Assembly: GCA_013398615.1 (NCBI GenBank)
Contig: VZSR01003803.1
Coordinates: 64,537,604 to 64,601,603, forward strand
DNA length: 64,000 nucleotides
Reading direction: 5' to 3'
From: Brachypodius melanocephalos
Lineage: Eukaryota > Chordata > Aves > Passeriformes > Pycnonotidae
Position numbers and translations under genes: made by a program. How positions within the stretch are numbered: position 1 is the first letter of the stretch; each line of letters begins with the position of its first letter. This document shows positions 10,976 to 25,500 of the stretch, piece after piece. The notes below the pieces were generated by a model, which did not search any database, was not told the origin of the DNA, and was given only the letters and a program-made list of their open reading frames with translations.

Positions 10976-13899
10976 TTTACAAGGAAAACCTTCTTTGAAC
11001 ATATAAAATAGTTGAACTGAAGACCAGGAGACTTTCTCTCTCATATTTTCAATGTTTGGTATATCATATCTGCTCTTTGGTTGTGTAGACAAGTCTGAAG
11101 ACCAGGTGGCACTCATGATAAAATTTCACATAGCACTAAGTCCCTAGTTATTCATAAAAGGTCACAGAAACAAAGGTAGGTTGATCGAAGGAAAGTAACA
11201 GAGATATTCATGAAAGGAAGTTTGCAGGACAGATGCATGAATATTATTAGAAAAATTCACAATGTGTCCCCATGGTGAAATGAGCAGCAGGTGCAGGGTT
11301 GCTGCAAGGGAAATTAAACAGGCAGTTTGAAAGGGCAGATAGATAGCATAGCCCTGGGACACATCCATTATAGCGGAGGAGATGTGAATGTTCCCTTACC
11401 ATATGCAATTACACTCTGCTGATTTGAAAACAACTGATTTTATTGTGAAAAATAAAGTCATAAGTGGCCAGAGAGCCAAAAGAGCTCTCTTGAAAATTTC
11501 TGAGTATCACTTTTTTTTTTTTTTAATTAAATGGGAGTTCCAGACAAGTTTGGAGCTATTAAGCCAGGGCTTCAGGAAAGGTATTATTCTCAGCTTGTGG
11601 GACAGGAGCAGTGGAGAGGTGTGGTTCAACAAAACTCCCCAAAAACAGAGGAATTTTTTTTCTTCACAGAAAGCAGCCATTGAAAAGGAATAAGTAGATG
11701 TGAGTAACACTGGTACCTCTTCAGAATGAGTACTTTGGTATAGGTGTTTCTTCAGTGTTTCCAACACATTAACCCTATAAGGTGGTAAATGAAATCCTAG
11801 TCTAATGAAGGCCAAATACTGCTCCCCAAGAGATAAACTGAGAATAAATTTACTGATCTCAGTGGAGCTAGTGTGGATTATAGAATCATGTTATGAAATG
11901 AAAGTACAGTTTGGCTCTTTCTCAACTAAGCAAGGGAAATGTCAACTTTATAAATGAAACCAGCCGCATAGCAACAGCCTGGTTTCCCTTATCCAGCACA
12001 GACTCTGCTTTTAATTTCCATTTGTATTAAGGAAGTTTTATTTGTATCATTAGGCATTTTTGTATCAGCACATCTGCTTTTGACTATGGAAAACAGTGAT
12101 ATGGCTTCCAAAACTAGCAGTGAAGGAAGAAAAAGGAAGGTAGAGGAGAACAGCTTTAAAACATTGTAAAATGTGTTAGTTATAACTAATTATTTTAATC
12201 CATATATTAACTGGCTGAAAATACCAGATGCGTTGCAAGATTTTATAAATACATCAAAGACTTCTGGTTACATCAAAAGGCATTCACATTCTTTATCTAT
12301 TATGCTTAGGGCTTAAGGTTTCCTGTTCAAACCAGTTGTCATTTTTTCCTTTGAAGAGCAGATGCTCTAAAATAGCATTGATACTTCAAAAGAGTCTACC
12401 TTGTACATCAAGTAACACTTAGTAAAAATTTTGTCTTATGTTCCTCTCTCTGTATCTTGCAGAAGAGAAACATGGAACTATCTAATAGTATTTGTCAAAA
12501 AGTCCATCATAATTATGCTAAAAAGAAAAAGTCTCATATCTTGCTCCCCTTCAGTCCATCCTATACTTGTTTGAGAAAAAGAAAAGGTCTGTATTCACAC
12601 TAAGTTGGCCAGAGGAGCAAGACTTCACTACCCTTACTCTAGTTTGTGCTGCTAAGCCTCACACTATAGGTGTGAGAAACTTCACTGCTATGAAGTAACA
12701 CTGCACTTTTAGTCCTGGAATGACTGGTACGTTGGAGAAGGTCTGAATCACCTGAAGATGGAATCAAACCAGTGTTTTTGAGAAATTTACCACAGGATTT
12801 CAGTGAACTTTGAATACATCCCTCAAATGCTTCATAAGTCAAACAAAACAGAGAATTACATCTTAGAAATGTTACAAGATAAGGGTAAATGTGATGCCTT
12901 TCTTCACCAGAAAATACTAAAATGGCCATAGATTTTGGAATGTAGAATTGCCTGGGAACACAACTTATGAGTGGGAGACAATAAACAGGTAGAGAAAGTT
13001 ATATGACTGTAAGTACAGAGCAAACCAAACCTTGCCAAAGGGGCAATCCTTCTGAAGAAAGGTAGCTACAAAGATAGTGGACCTAAGTCCTCTTAATTTA
13101 AGCTAAAATAGAGGGCAATGCCCATGGAGTGGGAGTTTAGTTTGTATATTAGAAAACCCTGGCAGGCAGGGTGTAGGTGGGCAGTACAGTGCTGGAACAG
13201 GTGCATAGAGACATTGTGGTAAATCCCTCTCCGAGGAGATGTGACAATGCCAGGTCTAATTACTGACAGTGGCCCAGCTATTTGAGCTAAGTGTCTCCAG
13301 AGGCTTCCTCCAAACTGTTCCTTCAATTGCTTTGGTGACTGAAGGGCAGCATCTGCTTAGAATTACCATGTGTTTTCTTGGAATGAATCTTGCTTAAAAT
13401 ACAGCAATACTTTGTTCACATTGAACGTGAAAGGGCAGGTCGGGTGTACTGGGGTGTGTTTGTGATCAATACAAACCTGTCACTTTATTGGTATTTTGGT
13501 CCAAATTTGTGTAGCAGAAAGCTTCCAGTCAGCATCTCCCAGCATCCTTGACACCTCTGGAGAGGTTTCAAAAGGATTTTCAATTCCAGGAATTGCTCCT
13601 TTAAACACAGATGGGAGCTGGTCTTCTAGTGTTAACAGTTCCCCTAGCCACCCATGACAGTGAATTTCTTACCTACTGTATTGATTATTCCAGAGAAATT
13701 GCTAATCCTAAGAGGTAAACGGTCATTAAAAGGAAGCATAGCTCTTTCATATTTGTTATCAGCTTTTATTTATGCCACTCAGACTTATTAGAGTAGCTAG
13801 CTACCAGCTTCAACCCTCTGCAAAAGTTACCTCATTTTTTGCAGGTCTAGCCTAGAGCACTCTGAATGATATTCAAAACATATATAACCTACAACATAT

Positions 13900-13923
13900 C
13901 CAATAATTTAAAAAAATTATTGG
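13900..13923. repeat. Perfect 10-bp inverted repeat, AAAA loop
   Basis: Left arm CCAATAATTT at 13900-13909, loop AAAA at 13910-13913, right arm AAATTATTGG at 13914-13923. All ten pairs are Watson-Crick. AT-rich palindromes of this size do occur by chance in such DNA. No gene or transposon boundary was seen beside it. Confidence 0.8.
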
Positions 13924-14421
13924 CAGACAGGATAACTATGAACACCTATTGTAACCTGAATACTTCACTGAGTTAATTTCTTCTCTAAGATCATGCGAAC
14001 ATTTCAGAAGAGCATGCAGCCTTGTTTTTAAAATTGCTGCTGCTGTAGAAACTCACATTATTCTAAATAACTGTCCCAGAGTTCACTATTCTGGTGAACT
14101 CCTCTCTATTTTGTATTGTACATATAATTTTATTTTATTTCCTTTCATCTTACTTTCAGTGTCTTTTGTTATATCAAGGGTTGTCTCTATGTAAATAATG
14201 TCTAAACATTGCCACTTAGGTTGGTTTTTGAAGAATTTGTAACAGCACATGTTAACAATATGATATTGTGTCTTATGTGCTTGAAATTATACAAATGCTT
14301 TAAACACTGAATAGGAAAAATAGTTCAGGTTTCTCTTTCCTCTATTATTGCAATTAAATGAAGATCAAACAAACTCAACTGAGAAATGAAATCCATGACA
14401 AAAAGTACAGTACATGTATAA

Positions 14422-14441
14422 AAACTCATTCCCATGAGTTT
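14422..14441. repeat. Perfect 8-bp inverted repeat
   Basis: Arms AAACTCAT (14422-14429) and ATGAGTTT (14434-14441) enclose a TCCC loop. It is short and possibly chance. No context suggests a function. Confidence 0.6.
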
Positions 14442-15379
14442 AAAGTGACAGTAACACTGGCTGGCTCATTGTTAATTTGTATCAAAGGCAATATTTATAT
14501 CAAAGGCATCTAGTGCAATTCAGTCAATTGGAGATCAGAGTTTTGTCTGAACTATTTAACTCTACAAGTTTAGAAAGGCAGGATCCCAGAGGTACTTCTC
14601 TTCTGAGTGATGAGCCAAGGTTTAACCTTGTGACTCATATCAAGTTTAAAGCAGACTGTGTCCCCAGATCCTCACCTCTCACATTCCCACTCCCACTTGT
14701 TAAGAATAATATGTGTAAATAGTAAGAAAACAAATGAGCAAATGACTTGGTTTGTTTATGTTCCCATTAATGTATGAAAAGAGCTATGGTTTGTCTTTAT
14801 AAATGTATTAACCAAGGAAATCCCATGGTGGAGAGAAGTGTTATTTGGGTTAAAGAATTTAGATAGCCTGGCTGTAAAGAAGCTTATAGTGATAATTAGA
14901 AGACTTCTAGAAATTATTACAGTGAAGATTCATAATAACTTTCTACTTGGAGGCATTACAGCAAAAAAAAATCTAATTAGCTGAAAAATAGAGCTTGATC
15001 AATTATAAACCTATGGGGTTACATGATGTGACTGCCAGCAATGACAGGGGACTGAACTCATTGAAATCTCTCTGCTCCTTTGATTCTTACTGGAATATTT
15101 CAACCCTTCTCAGTTGTTCTCTTGGCTGTGAGAGAGGAGACACCTTGCGTATTCATGGTATTGGAAGAAAATAAGATTAACAATTTCACAAGACATTTCA
15201 GTTCATTGCATCGTGTTCTGATCTGTTTCAAGTCCTCCAAAGCAGTTACACAATCATTCTCTTTTACTAGCAAAGTGTGCACTTCTCCTACACAGGTGTG
15301 AGTGTCTAGAATTGTGTTCAAGAAGTTGGTGTAAATCTGCAGGTACATTTCTACTATGCCTCACCTCTTCCACTGTTAC

Positions 15380-15433
15380 AATGATCCTCTTGGGTCCCTA
15401 AAAACTCAGAATATTCTGTGATTCCGTGATTCT
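15380..15433 (+). mobile_element. CR1 LINE 3'-terminal fragment
   Basis: About 54 bases match the end of CR1 elements: 'ATGATCCTCTTGGGTCCCT' at 15381-15399, then an 'AACTCAGAATATTCTGTG'-type segment and a tandem tail 'GTGATTCCGTGATTCTG'. In CR1 the 3' UTR ends in just this order, with ATTCTRTG repeats. Upstream sequence does not look like CR1, so this is a severely 5'-truncated insertion or the only recognisable remnant. Sense is plus. Confidence 0.65.
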
Positions 15434-18400
15434 GAAGTAATGACATTGCTCAAGACTTGCATATAGATTTCTTTCAGTGATGATTTCCCCCACATTTTCC
15501 TGAGGAAGAAAGATGTTCCCTTTCCTTTATTCCACTGCCATGGGTACACATATTCCACTTTGGCCTGTTCAGAGTATGACATCCCATCACCTGCACCTCT
15601 TACCTTAGACAATAAGATCAGCTGCCCATCTGCATCTTTACTGGCTCAGATGTCCTCCTGCAACAGAGCTTCTCTGAACATCAAGGACCCTAAGGAAACC
15701 TGTGGCCACGTGTTTTCATTATATTGTCCTCCACAAGGCTTATCAAACATGTTAAAGACGACACCAAAGACAGCTCTCCAGCTGAGTCTGTGCCTGCAGA
15801 GGCAGACACAGCAGGCATGGCATTGACATTTTGTAGGTACTTTGGAACACCTCAGGGAAGATAAGGCTTTCCAACCTGACAAAACTTTTGGCAAAGTATA
15901 TAGACACAAAATATCCTGTGCCTTTTTTAAGTTTGCACATCTGAAAATGATAACCTGTGGCATATTTTGTAGTTTCTATTTACTCTCTCTCTTTTCTACC
16001 TTATTATGTGGAGTGATACCCATTAATCTTCCTGAAAATAAGCCCATGCTATAAAGGAGTGGCTGAAAAAGTTTTATCCTTCATACTTTCCTTAATTTGA
16101 GGGCACTACAACTAAGAAATTTTGAAATAGGACAGAATAGCAATTTTGTCTTATTATATCTTAATGTATTTTAGATTGGGATGGATACAATTACCCTGGA
16201 AAATGCTTTGGGCATGGCATAATTCAAATCTGCTTTAAACAGAATCAGATAGCTAGGTAGGAAAAAATTACCTGCATTCTGTAAAACCTTGTCTGTAATC
16301 ACTTATCATATTTTACCCTGTGAAATAATAAGGTAGATCACCAAAATAGTGGACCAGATGCATAAAATAAAGCAACAATTTCTCTTTAGATGTTTATGCC
16401 TTTTTTTACTGTAAACTGCTTGGGTTTTTTCTGTTAGCCAGCTCTAATTTCCTTCTCTGAGCTTGTAGAATCCATTCATTTAAAGGGGACATAAGCCACC
16501 CTAGAGTCACGAAGTTGAAGAGGTTAGAGAATTTAATCAGCTTGTTTACATTATTAATCTTTTTAATTTTTAACAGCCTACATTTTCTCTGCCATTCTCC
16601 CAGGGCATTATGGCAACAGTAAAGCTTTTCCAGATGCGGCTGCCAAGCCTGAGTTTTCAAAAGTTGTCCCTTCACAGCTCAGGATCTACTCTACTAGGGT
16701 CTTACTGAGAAGATTCCAGATAAAAGAGGAACCATTTCAACCTCTAAAATCTGTGGTGGAAAAAGGTCTGAACTTGCTGTGGACTTAGCATATGTCCTCG
16801 GTTTTCTGGTTCATCTGCATGGTACATATCCCAGGCACTATCCTCCTGGCGCTTAGAGCTCCAGTTTTAGGGGCATCCCTGCCTCCCAAGAAGGCTCTCC
16901 ACAGAGGCCACATGCCTTATCTCTTCTGCTGCAGCTCTCCTGGACAAACAGCGACTGGGGCTGCCATGCAGGATTTGCCCTGGAGTCAAGGGGCCCAGGA
17001 GATACTCTTATTCTTTTTCCTCCATATGTAACATAACCAACTGCCACAGCAGAGAAGTTTTTGGGAGGACAGCCACAGGAGAGAACACACTCACAAGTGT
17101 AGGGAACTCACGGGAAAGGATAAAGAAGCCCCCTTTGGCTCCAAAAAGTATAACAAGAAACTAAGTAAAATAAACCAAGAAAGTGTTAGAGAAAGTCAGA
17201 AGAATTATACTCCAAAAGTAGAATTCCAGTGTCTGATGCAGAGATTTGGGACTTCACAGTGTGCAGCCCATGACTGGGCTAACGTCAAAGCCACAACTGT
17301 TTGTGGAGTAATGACCATCTGAGGAGCAGCCTTCTAGTGCCTCAAGCTATAAAAGCTGCAGATGTCAGGGGTATCTTGAAGGGAAATAGCCTTAAGAATG
17401 AAGTGTTCGGAGAAATCTTGTTGAGACATACCACGCTGAAGATAAATCAATGCAATCATTCCTGGAAAGCCTGGCTGACAAATTTCCCAGTCGCATAGTT
17501 TGTGGGGAGAGCATAAAATGTTTCCTGCCTTACTGATGCAAACATTCCGGGTAATTTCAGTAAGACCCAGACTAAATCTTGGAATGAAGAAAATAGGATT
17601 GAGCCAGGAGTTTCCTGGTGCTTATGAAAATTCCCCAGGAGTCAGAAGAAAAATTATAGCTGTATTAAGGTAGCCTAGAATGTGAGAGATAATGCTTGAT
17701 ATGGACTTTTCAGGGGAATTTCAAAATTGATAGGAGATGTTTCTGATTAGATTCACTCACTGCAGAGTGAGATTGCTACAATACTGTAGTGATTTTGGTT
17801 GGATAGGTTTTCCTCCATATTATGAGAACAGCTTTCTAGAAGACAAAAATGACACGTAAATGAATATGGCATACAGTAATTGAAAAATGATGTGTCTCAG
17901 TCTCCCATGCATAAAGCTGATATGGCTAGACTTATTTACAAACTGTTTTAGGGCTTCAGCAGAGGCGATATAGTTGCTTATCACAGACAATAAATACATA
18001 TACTGAGAAGGAGTTTAGGTTCAGCTGCAAAACTACTGAACTTCTCAAGACAGCATGGCTCTTCTGGAAAGTTTCTGTATCTTCCAGCCAGTGGTGAACC
18101 AAAGCAATGCTTAAGCAAAGCGGCCAGCTGCCATTAATCCTATTTAGGGACTGTGACTATCCATCCATATTGGAAGTATGTTTTTAATGCTGAAAGTGTA
18201 ATTCTTTCAGGACAAAACCCCTGCTCACAAAAAGTTGCATGTTTTGTAGCAGCCTGGTGCCTCTAAAACGCAAGTTGCCAGAAGTTGCTGGCAGTGAGCT
18301 GGATGTGGATGAGAGCTGGGGGGAATTCCAGGAAGAGCTGGTCTCCAAAGAGGCAGCATGGAAAGAGAGCATCTGGTGGCGGGGGGCAGTGACCCCAGTC

Positions 18401-21400
18401 ACTGTGAGCCACACAGAAGAAGGCACTCCACAGCACTTCCAGGCACATCCCTGTGAAGGAGATCAGCAATTCCTGTAATGAACTTCCTTTAGGGATTCAG
18501 TAAATGCTGAGACTTCTCTTCTCATCCTGCTGAATAAACTGCAGGAACAGAAAGAATCTCAGGACCCTTTGGGAATGCTTGTTGGCTATCTAATCAAAGA
18601 CACAGGATTATATAGCTGTGGGTATGGAGTCCTTGCTTGGATCAGTTTTATTTTATTGGTTACGTGTATAGTTGCATCATGCTGGTTGCTCACCTGAGCA
18701 CACGGTAAGAATTAAAATAGAAAAGATGTAGCATTTAGGACACAATTTCCAGAGGTAATTATTTTGGCCCAGTCAAAACGCTTCTTTTTTCCTAAGAAAT
18801 GAGGAGGAAAAAACACAACACTTTTCCCCATTGTATCTTTGTGTGCTTCTGCTGCAACAATTAAGTTAATATATCACATCTGCTGTGTATCCTAACAAGG
18901 GATCCTTACCCAACTCATCCAAGAGCAAGAGGCCTGAGATGTTTCTTTCTATAACCCTGCAAGCAAAGTCTTTATTATGGGTGAGGAATGTGACTGGTAC
19001 TTAAATCCTAGACATCTTCTTTATATCTACAAGCAGTTAATATAGATTAATAGATTAATAAATTAATATAAATTAATATAGATTATATAAATTTATATAG
19101 ATTAATAGATTAATTTTCTAGTTTTCCCATTCCAACAGCTGTAATAGTCTTTGGGTTTTTTCATAGAATTCCTAACCTGGAGAGCAATGATTAGTGAATA
19201 CCCCACTGGCATTTTTCTGTACATCTAAGCTACCATCAGGCAAGTAAATAAGAGCGTAAACTAAAATGAAATAAAAAAGGGTCTGAAATGCCTTTTTTTT
19301 TTCTCTAAGCAAGTGATGAGAGTTTTAATTTTTAGGCTTTCAAGTTACTAACTTTGACTTTTGAAAAAAAAAATAGAATCCAAGCCTCCAAACAGTTTCA
19401 ACCCAAGTGGAAAAAGAAATTTTTGGCTCACAGCTTCTAAAAGGATAATTCAGCTTAATCCAATCTTCAGGAGTAACTAAAATTGTGATGCCAAATTTTT
19501 GTTTCTAGCTCAAATTGTTTTGTTATGCCAAAAATGTGTCTTGAAGAATTAAACTGCCTGAGGTTAAAATGTTTTCCCTGATTTACAATGTTTGGTTAAA
19601 AATGTATTTAGGCCAATGACAAGCAAAGCAGGCTGTAATTTAACTTGAAAAGAATTTACTATAATGCTGAAAACCTCACTGAGAAATTTTGGATTTATAA
19701 AAGATAAAGGGAAATGCTGACAAACCAGAACTATCACAATGCCAGAGAGTAAAATGGTCTTAAATAATGTGCATATTCTGTGAGGTATTCTTTTTATAAT
19801 TGACAGTGGAAACGTGTATACTTTGCAAATTCTAATCATGGCAAGTGCTGCAAGATCAGCAAAGGTTTATATATAACTTCATCTGCATAAAGCAACTGCA
19901 GTGAGCTACATCCCATCTAAAATTAATGAATTTACAGATCAAGACTAGTATTCAAACACCTGCATTTAAGCCCCTACCCTACTGTCTGTATCTGAGTAAA
20001 GTGTTAAAGTGTGTTAAACCCAGTATCTGGAATTGCTTTTCATCAGCTGAATAGGTCTTGAGATCCAGGGAAGGGGAAAGTTCAGCTGCCTGAACAGACC
20101 TTTTGAAATGGTAAATATCTCCTCTACCTGGACATTTTCAATTATTCTACAAAGCTTCAGCTGCTGCTGCAGGAAATCATGGACTCAATCTGCCAGTCCC
20201 CAATGGTGACAGCCTTGGGTGCCATGGGCCATCTCATTTGGCACTGACAGCCTGAATCTGGGTAACTGGGTCTCACCTTTTGTTTACTGTGGTTAGTAGA
20301 GGCTCGATTCAGCTGTATGAGCAAAGGTGGGCTCAAAATAGGCTATTTCAGAAGACTCAGGATGTCAGGAGAATGCACTCAGGTACCACAAATATGGGTC
20401 AGGCCTTAGGGGATAGCCACACTGTGCTGGCCGGGCAGCCAGCAGAAAGGCAAAATGTCTTACCTAGGTCATTTTAAAAGGCACTGGGTGCTAAGCCGGG
20501 GCAACTGAATGGAGCTGTCAATTTTTATTAACTCTAAGAGGAACACAATAATCTGGAACTGAATTTCTCTCTGTGTCTTGTGTTTAACCTGATTATCTAA
20601 ACTCCCTCCATGATCAGCAAAGAAAGATGTTTCCAGGGTCACTTGCCTTAGATGTTTATTTCAATGTGGAACAAATCTTTCTGCAGAAAATCCTCACCCA
20701 CTCTGTGTTGATGAAAGGGGAAAACTATATGAAAGGCTGCAGGAAAACAACAAAGGGGAGATGAGAAAAAATGCCAACTATGTTGTGTATTTTTTTTTTA
20801 GAATATCTTTTTATTAGTTCAGATAAGGTCTGTTGAGTTCACTGGAAAATCTTTAAATTTTAATGAGAAAAATAATAGGTCCAAAGATACTTCAAAGTCT
20901 GTTCTGCTTTTATAGCCCACCTGTTTTAAGTGAAATACTTGGTGGGCTTGTATTTGCAGTACAGTGAATTTCTGGGCAATTGCTACAGGACCATATTTCA
21001 GTACCTGAATAATTTTGTCCTTTATGTTCTCATAGGGCTACCTAGAGATTGAATTGGCCAGTTCTTTTCCTCTAAGTCATTCACTGTCATTTTCAGAGAA
21101 TGAAGGGACATCTAAACTCTCCTGCATGAGCAGGTCAGTTCAGAATTAAACCTCTAGTTATTGCTGCTGACAAGCCATAGTAACCTTTTTAAAAGTGAGA
21201 TTGGTTCTTCCTTTAAAAGAATTTTCAAGACAGGATCTGTGTTTCCACCTTCTGAAAACTGGAGGTTGCTGTGGGGGTGGTGTTGCTATTTGTTTTTTGG
21301 CTTTTTTAAACTTAGAAACCCAGATAATTTTGTGACTGCTTCTGGACCACACTCTGATTACAAGTCTTTGTAAGAGGTAAGAACCATAGCAAAAAAAATC

Positions 21401-22360
21401 AAAGGGGTTGTCTTTGTTTCATGTATTTTTTTACACAGAAAAAAATCCAAAAGAAAAAGCTGCTTGCTGTGGAAATACCATCTCTGCCTCTCTCTCTAAA
21501 ACATAGATCTAAAATAAATGTTAATCTAGCTCTCTGGCATTTGAGTAGCTGGACAGTCTAGGCTGAGTATTGTCTTTTAGCTAAAATGTAGACTTTCTAG
21601 GTGCCAGACAGCTAATAAAAGAAAAATCAACTTATACTGCTGTACTAAATTAAATTAAATTGCTGTGTTAACTAATTTTCCTCTGTACTTCAGATTAGAT
21701 TGCTATGGATTTTCCCATAAAAATACTGAATGTCATCTGTATTTTAGTACTAGTCCAGACCCATCCTGACTCAGCTGTGAAGAATTTTGCTGTCAGGAGG
21801 ACCTCACATTATTTGATGAAATGTGTTCACAAAACACAATACTTCGAGTGATTTCTAAGCATGCTACGGTCAGAGTAGGTAAGAAGCACATATGGTTTAG
21901 GATTACATACATTTTGAATGCTGTTTATCAGAAAGGACTATGATATTATTTCACAGGGTAGGGGCTTTCAGTCGGTTTTAGTAAGTTCAGTGTTACAATT
22001 TACTGTGAAATTGAAACAGTTTCATGCCAAGGGCATAATCACTATGAGAATAAGATTGTGATTTTATAAAATATAAATTTGAAGGGATAAATTGTACAGG
22101 GAATTAGCAGTAGGGTCTGGCTAAAAATGGGCATCTTAGCTTTACCTTTTAGGAAAAGGAGAATACTTAATTTTGATTCAGCGCAGATTCATGTTTCAGC
22201 TAAAACTTCAGGCCTCCTTTTGATCCATCTGAATATGACAAAGGACTTTGCTGGGTTAGACAGCAGCTGAAAATGAAACCTTCCTTATTATTTACTTTCC
22301 CACAGTGATCACCCAGTAACCAGAGCAGGTCCTTTGCAGGCTGTACCAGGTGCCAGGAGC
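15434..22360. other. Intergenic DNA, no gene seen
   Basis: No recognisable exon or RNA gene. The block contains an AT-only simple repeat at 19036-19115 (listed separately) and several moderately GC-richer patches (about 16790-17050, 18240-18470, 20160-20480) whose open frames run to about 80 codons on either strand but match nothing I know. Overlapping frames on opposite strands (15560-15826 plus, 15646-15963 minus) argue against true coding. Confidence 0.55.
19036..19115. repeat. AT-rich simple repeat (ATTAATAGATTAATATA-type)
   Basis: An imperfect array of short units such as TAATATAGATTAATAGATT, AATTAATATA and ATTTATATAG repeats over about 80 bases. It is composed almost only of A and T with interspersed G. 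It is a low-complexity or degenerate minisatellite tract and is likely length-variable. Confidence 0.8.
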
Positions 22361-22500
22361 ACAGGACGAGCCCGTGACCGTGACCGTCCTCGCGGGAGGA
22401 TTCACGGCAGCGGAACATCGGAACATCAGAAGCTGCCCAGGGGCCTTTCAGTGCAGGCACTCTTGGTATTTCTCTTGGCATTTCTCTTGGCAGCACAGTT
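22361..22500. repeat. GC-rich patch with three short tandem doublings
   Basis: Within about 120 bases three different short units are each present twice in tandem: CGTGAC at about 22373-22384 ('CCGTGACCGTGACCGTCC'), CGGAACAT at 22411-22426 ('CGGAACATCGGAACATC'), and the 12-mer TTTCTCTTGGCA at 22469-22492 ('ATTTCTCTTGGC' repeated). The patch also has several CpGs, unlike the flanks. Open frames of 65-98 codons cross it on both strands without recognisable content. It may be part of an old transposon or a region of repeated replication slippage. Confidence 0.6.
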
Positions 22501-25500
22501 CACAGGTGAGCAGGGACCCCATAACATTTAAGGGGCATCTAATCCCCAGTGTGGACAAAACCAACAGCTGTGCAGCTGTGCTCAGTTGTATCCCCTCCCC
22601 TCTATGAGTTGTGCCTGTACTAGCTCAGGTCTGAAATCTCAGCTTGATGTTCTGATGTGAAAGCAGAAATTGAAATAAATTGTGAATGTTGAGGGGAATA
22701 GCCACAGTGTGCCAGTTTGCCGGACTGCTGTGTCCTACCTCAGCTTTTCCCCCCGACAGGGTGATTGCATTGCGCTTATAAAAATAGCCCCTGAATTTGT
22801 TTTAAACTCATACTTTTGAAAACACTGCCCTTATGTAATTCTTTACATTTTTCAAAACACGTGTAACTCTGTTAGAGCCCCAAGCACTATATTTTTGTCC
22901 CTGGAGGCTGGATTTCCAGTACTTGAAGAGTAAAGCCCCACCTCCTACCTGATACATTTCAGTTTATCACTCTGTTTTTCGCTTGCCAATGCATACAAGC
23001 AAAGACCTAGGGAAACCTTTCCAGAATGCTAATGGAGAACTCTCTGGTTTGAGAGTGCTAGCAGGGTGCAAGGGTAGAGCAGAAAAGGAGGAAATTAGTC
23101 TTTCACCCTGGGAAAGCATTGCCTACTGATATAAGGAGTCATCTCATCTGAGAAGCCTTTTAAAACAATTTACATGAAAAGAAAAAAAACCCAAAACCCA
23201 ACAAACAGAGGGAAAAAAGGAAGAAAGAGATTTCTGTTGCAAATTGACAGGAATGGTTGTATTGAGTTTCTGCTGATAAAATCTCTCCACAGCAAAGACT
23301 TACAAGGAACAAAAGAGGCTTTATGACTTTTTAGAGGGAGAGAAATGAGGACATAATGATGATGCTGAATATGCAAGCAAACCTCTCCAAACTTACCTGA
23401 GTATTTGGGCATTTAAAATTTATGGTTTTGCATAAGCAACACATCGATCTGGGTTTTTTTTCCAGTTATTTTGGTGAGGTTTTTTTCTGTACACGACTCA
23501 GCTATTTATGACTGTCCAAAAGAGAGATCGACTGTTTCTCTACAGACAGAGATGACAGCAACTCACTAGGCTGTTTTAAATGTGAATTTAAAAAATCTGG
23601 GTTACTGTGCCAGCAGTATGTTAGCAAGTGCAAGTTAGTTTAAGATAGGCCATACAAATAACATTTATATATAATAATTTAAATGTTTGTCTTTCCTACA
23701 ATAGCAGTATGCAAAGTGGAAAGCATTTGAGAAATCCCTGAAATAAAGAATGATATATTTATTACCAATAGTCTGCAGAGAAGAGAGAGAAACTTCTAGA
23801 TGATTTTTTGGACATGAGATTAATATTCAATGGGAGATGGTAAAACCTCGAAGTTTAGAAAAATACAAATCTAAAATTTCTTCCATTATTCTGAAACCAT
23901 TCAGGTCAGAGATATCTTAAAGTTGTTAATATTGATCCACTGACACTTACTAGGTCAGTAAAGCAGTGAATAAGGTTTGATAGACTGCATAAAGGACAAC
24001 ACACAAAATCTGTTAACTTAATTCTTGGCTATTATTTCCCAAAGCAGTGAGAATGCCAAAGAAATGTGAGAAGACTTAAAGCATTCAAAAAGGGACATAA
24101 TGACCTGGGGTATGTAAATTAGATGTTCTGCCCTCAGGAACATACAGGACCCATGATTCCACAATATGAAGTCTCTGGCAGCAATATTGGCTGTGAGTAT
24201 TCTCATTACTGTCTTTTCCTGATTTCACCTGCACAGTTTTTTAGATGGATAGGTTGAAATCCACTGGGGAGCCAATAATTTCAATATAGTTTATAGAAAA
24301 TTTTTAAGGTTTGATTGTTTTTAATAGGGTTTGTTTTGTTTGTTTGTGTTTTTTAAGATCAGAACAGCTGCACAAAGACTGAAACTTGAGCTGCTGCTAC
24401 CAATTCACACTTTGTATTATGAAATCTATTAGCTTGTATCTAAAATCTTGATATAACAAAACTGGTGTCTTGTTGATGAGAGCAAAGACATTGAATGAAA
24501 TAAATGCATTAAAACTGGTAAAACTGGTAGAAGATAAACTACCCAGAATCATTCTAAAGGTTTGAATGCCATCTTGGTCTCTTACCTTCAGTCAACCACT
24601 TTACATCCTTAAATATGCAGTTCAAGTGAGTGCTCCTTTATCCTTCACTGATAATAGTTCTGAGTTTAACCAGCCAAATTACTTTTTAAAGGGAAGTTTT
24701 ACATTCTTTATAGCTCCAAAGATTGGTGTGAGAACTTCAAAAGCTAATTTTATGCTTTCAAGAAAATTCCCAGCATACAAGAGTCTTCCTTTCATACCAG
24801 ATGTATTTCACTCATCAGAAATGTTTCTCTAGACTGCTACCCTGCAAAACCAAACTGACCCATTGCATCTCGAGCTTGTTGTTGCCCAGTTGTTTTTGGG
24901 GTTCTGAGCATGACGAACCTGGACCAATAACCAGTTTAGAAATGCCCCTGTGGAGAACAAATTTCCTCAGGTGTAGCCAGCCATCTTAAAGCCTTACCTA
25001 ACATGAAAAATTTGCAACATAAATAATTTTCATAATAATTGGAGGGATTAGAAAGTAATTATTATGTTTAAAGAGAAATGCCTGGAGATAGATAAAACCC
25101 ATGCCTATTGACTCTGGATTTTGGTAAGTTCTCTAAGGGTTTCCTACTGCTATTTCAACTAAAAAGCTGTTAGCTGTCAATGGGGATACTTTACTTCTAA
25201 ATGGGATAATGCACAGATGCAAATTTCTTTTAATATATTTTGTTCCAAACTGAATGATCCATTGCTAAGAAACTCTTCCCAGCTGGTGCTTATGATTAAC
25301 AAACTTTATCCAGGTGTCAGTTTTACTGCATCTTGCAACTGCTGACTGCCCATCAGAGTCTAACTTTTCTTCTGTATGGAGATATTTTTAACTATTTCTG
25401 GGTCAAGGTGAAGCAGAAGTCTTGCCTGTAAACATACCTATTTCCTGAACATAAATAAAATATCCTCCTAATGATATAGTACTTCTGAGTGCTACTCAAG

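Larger units (their letters stand above)
10976..15379. other. Intergenic DNA, no gene seen
   Basis: AT-rich sequence without recognisable exons. It holds two perfect short hairpins (13900-13923 and 14422-14441, listed separately) and a T-run at about 11512-11524. Short open frames, for example on the minus strand at 12639-12929, have no recognisable content. Confidence 0.55.
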
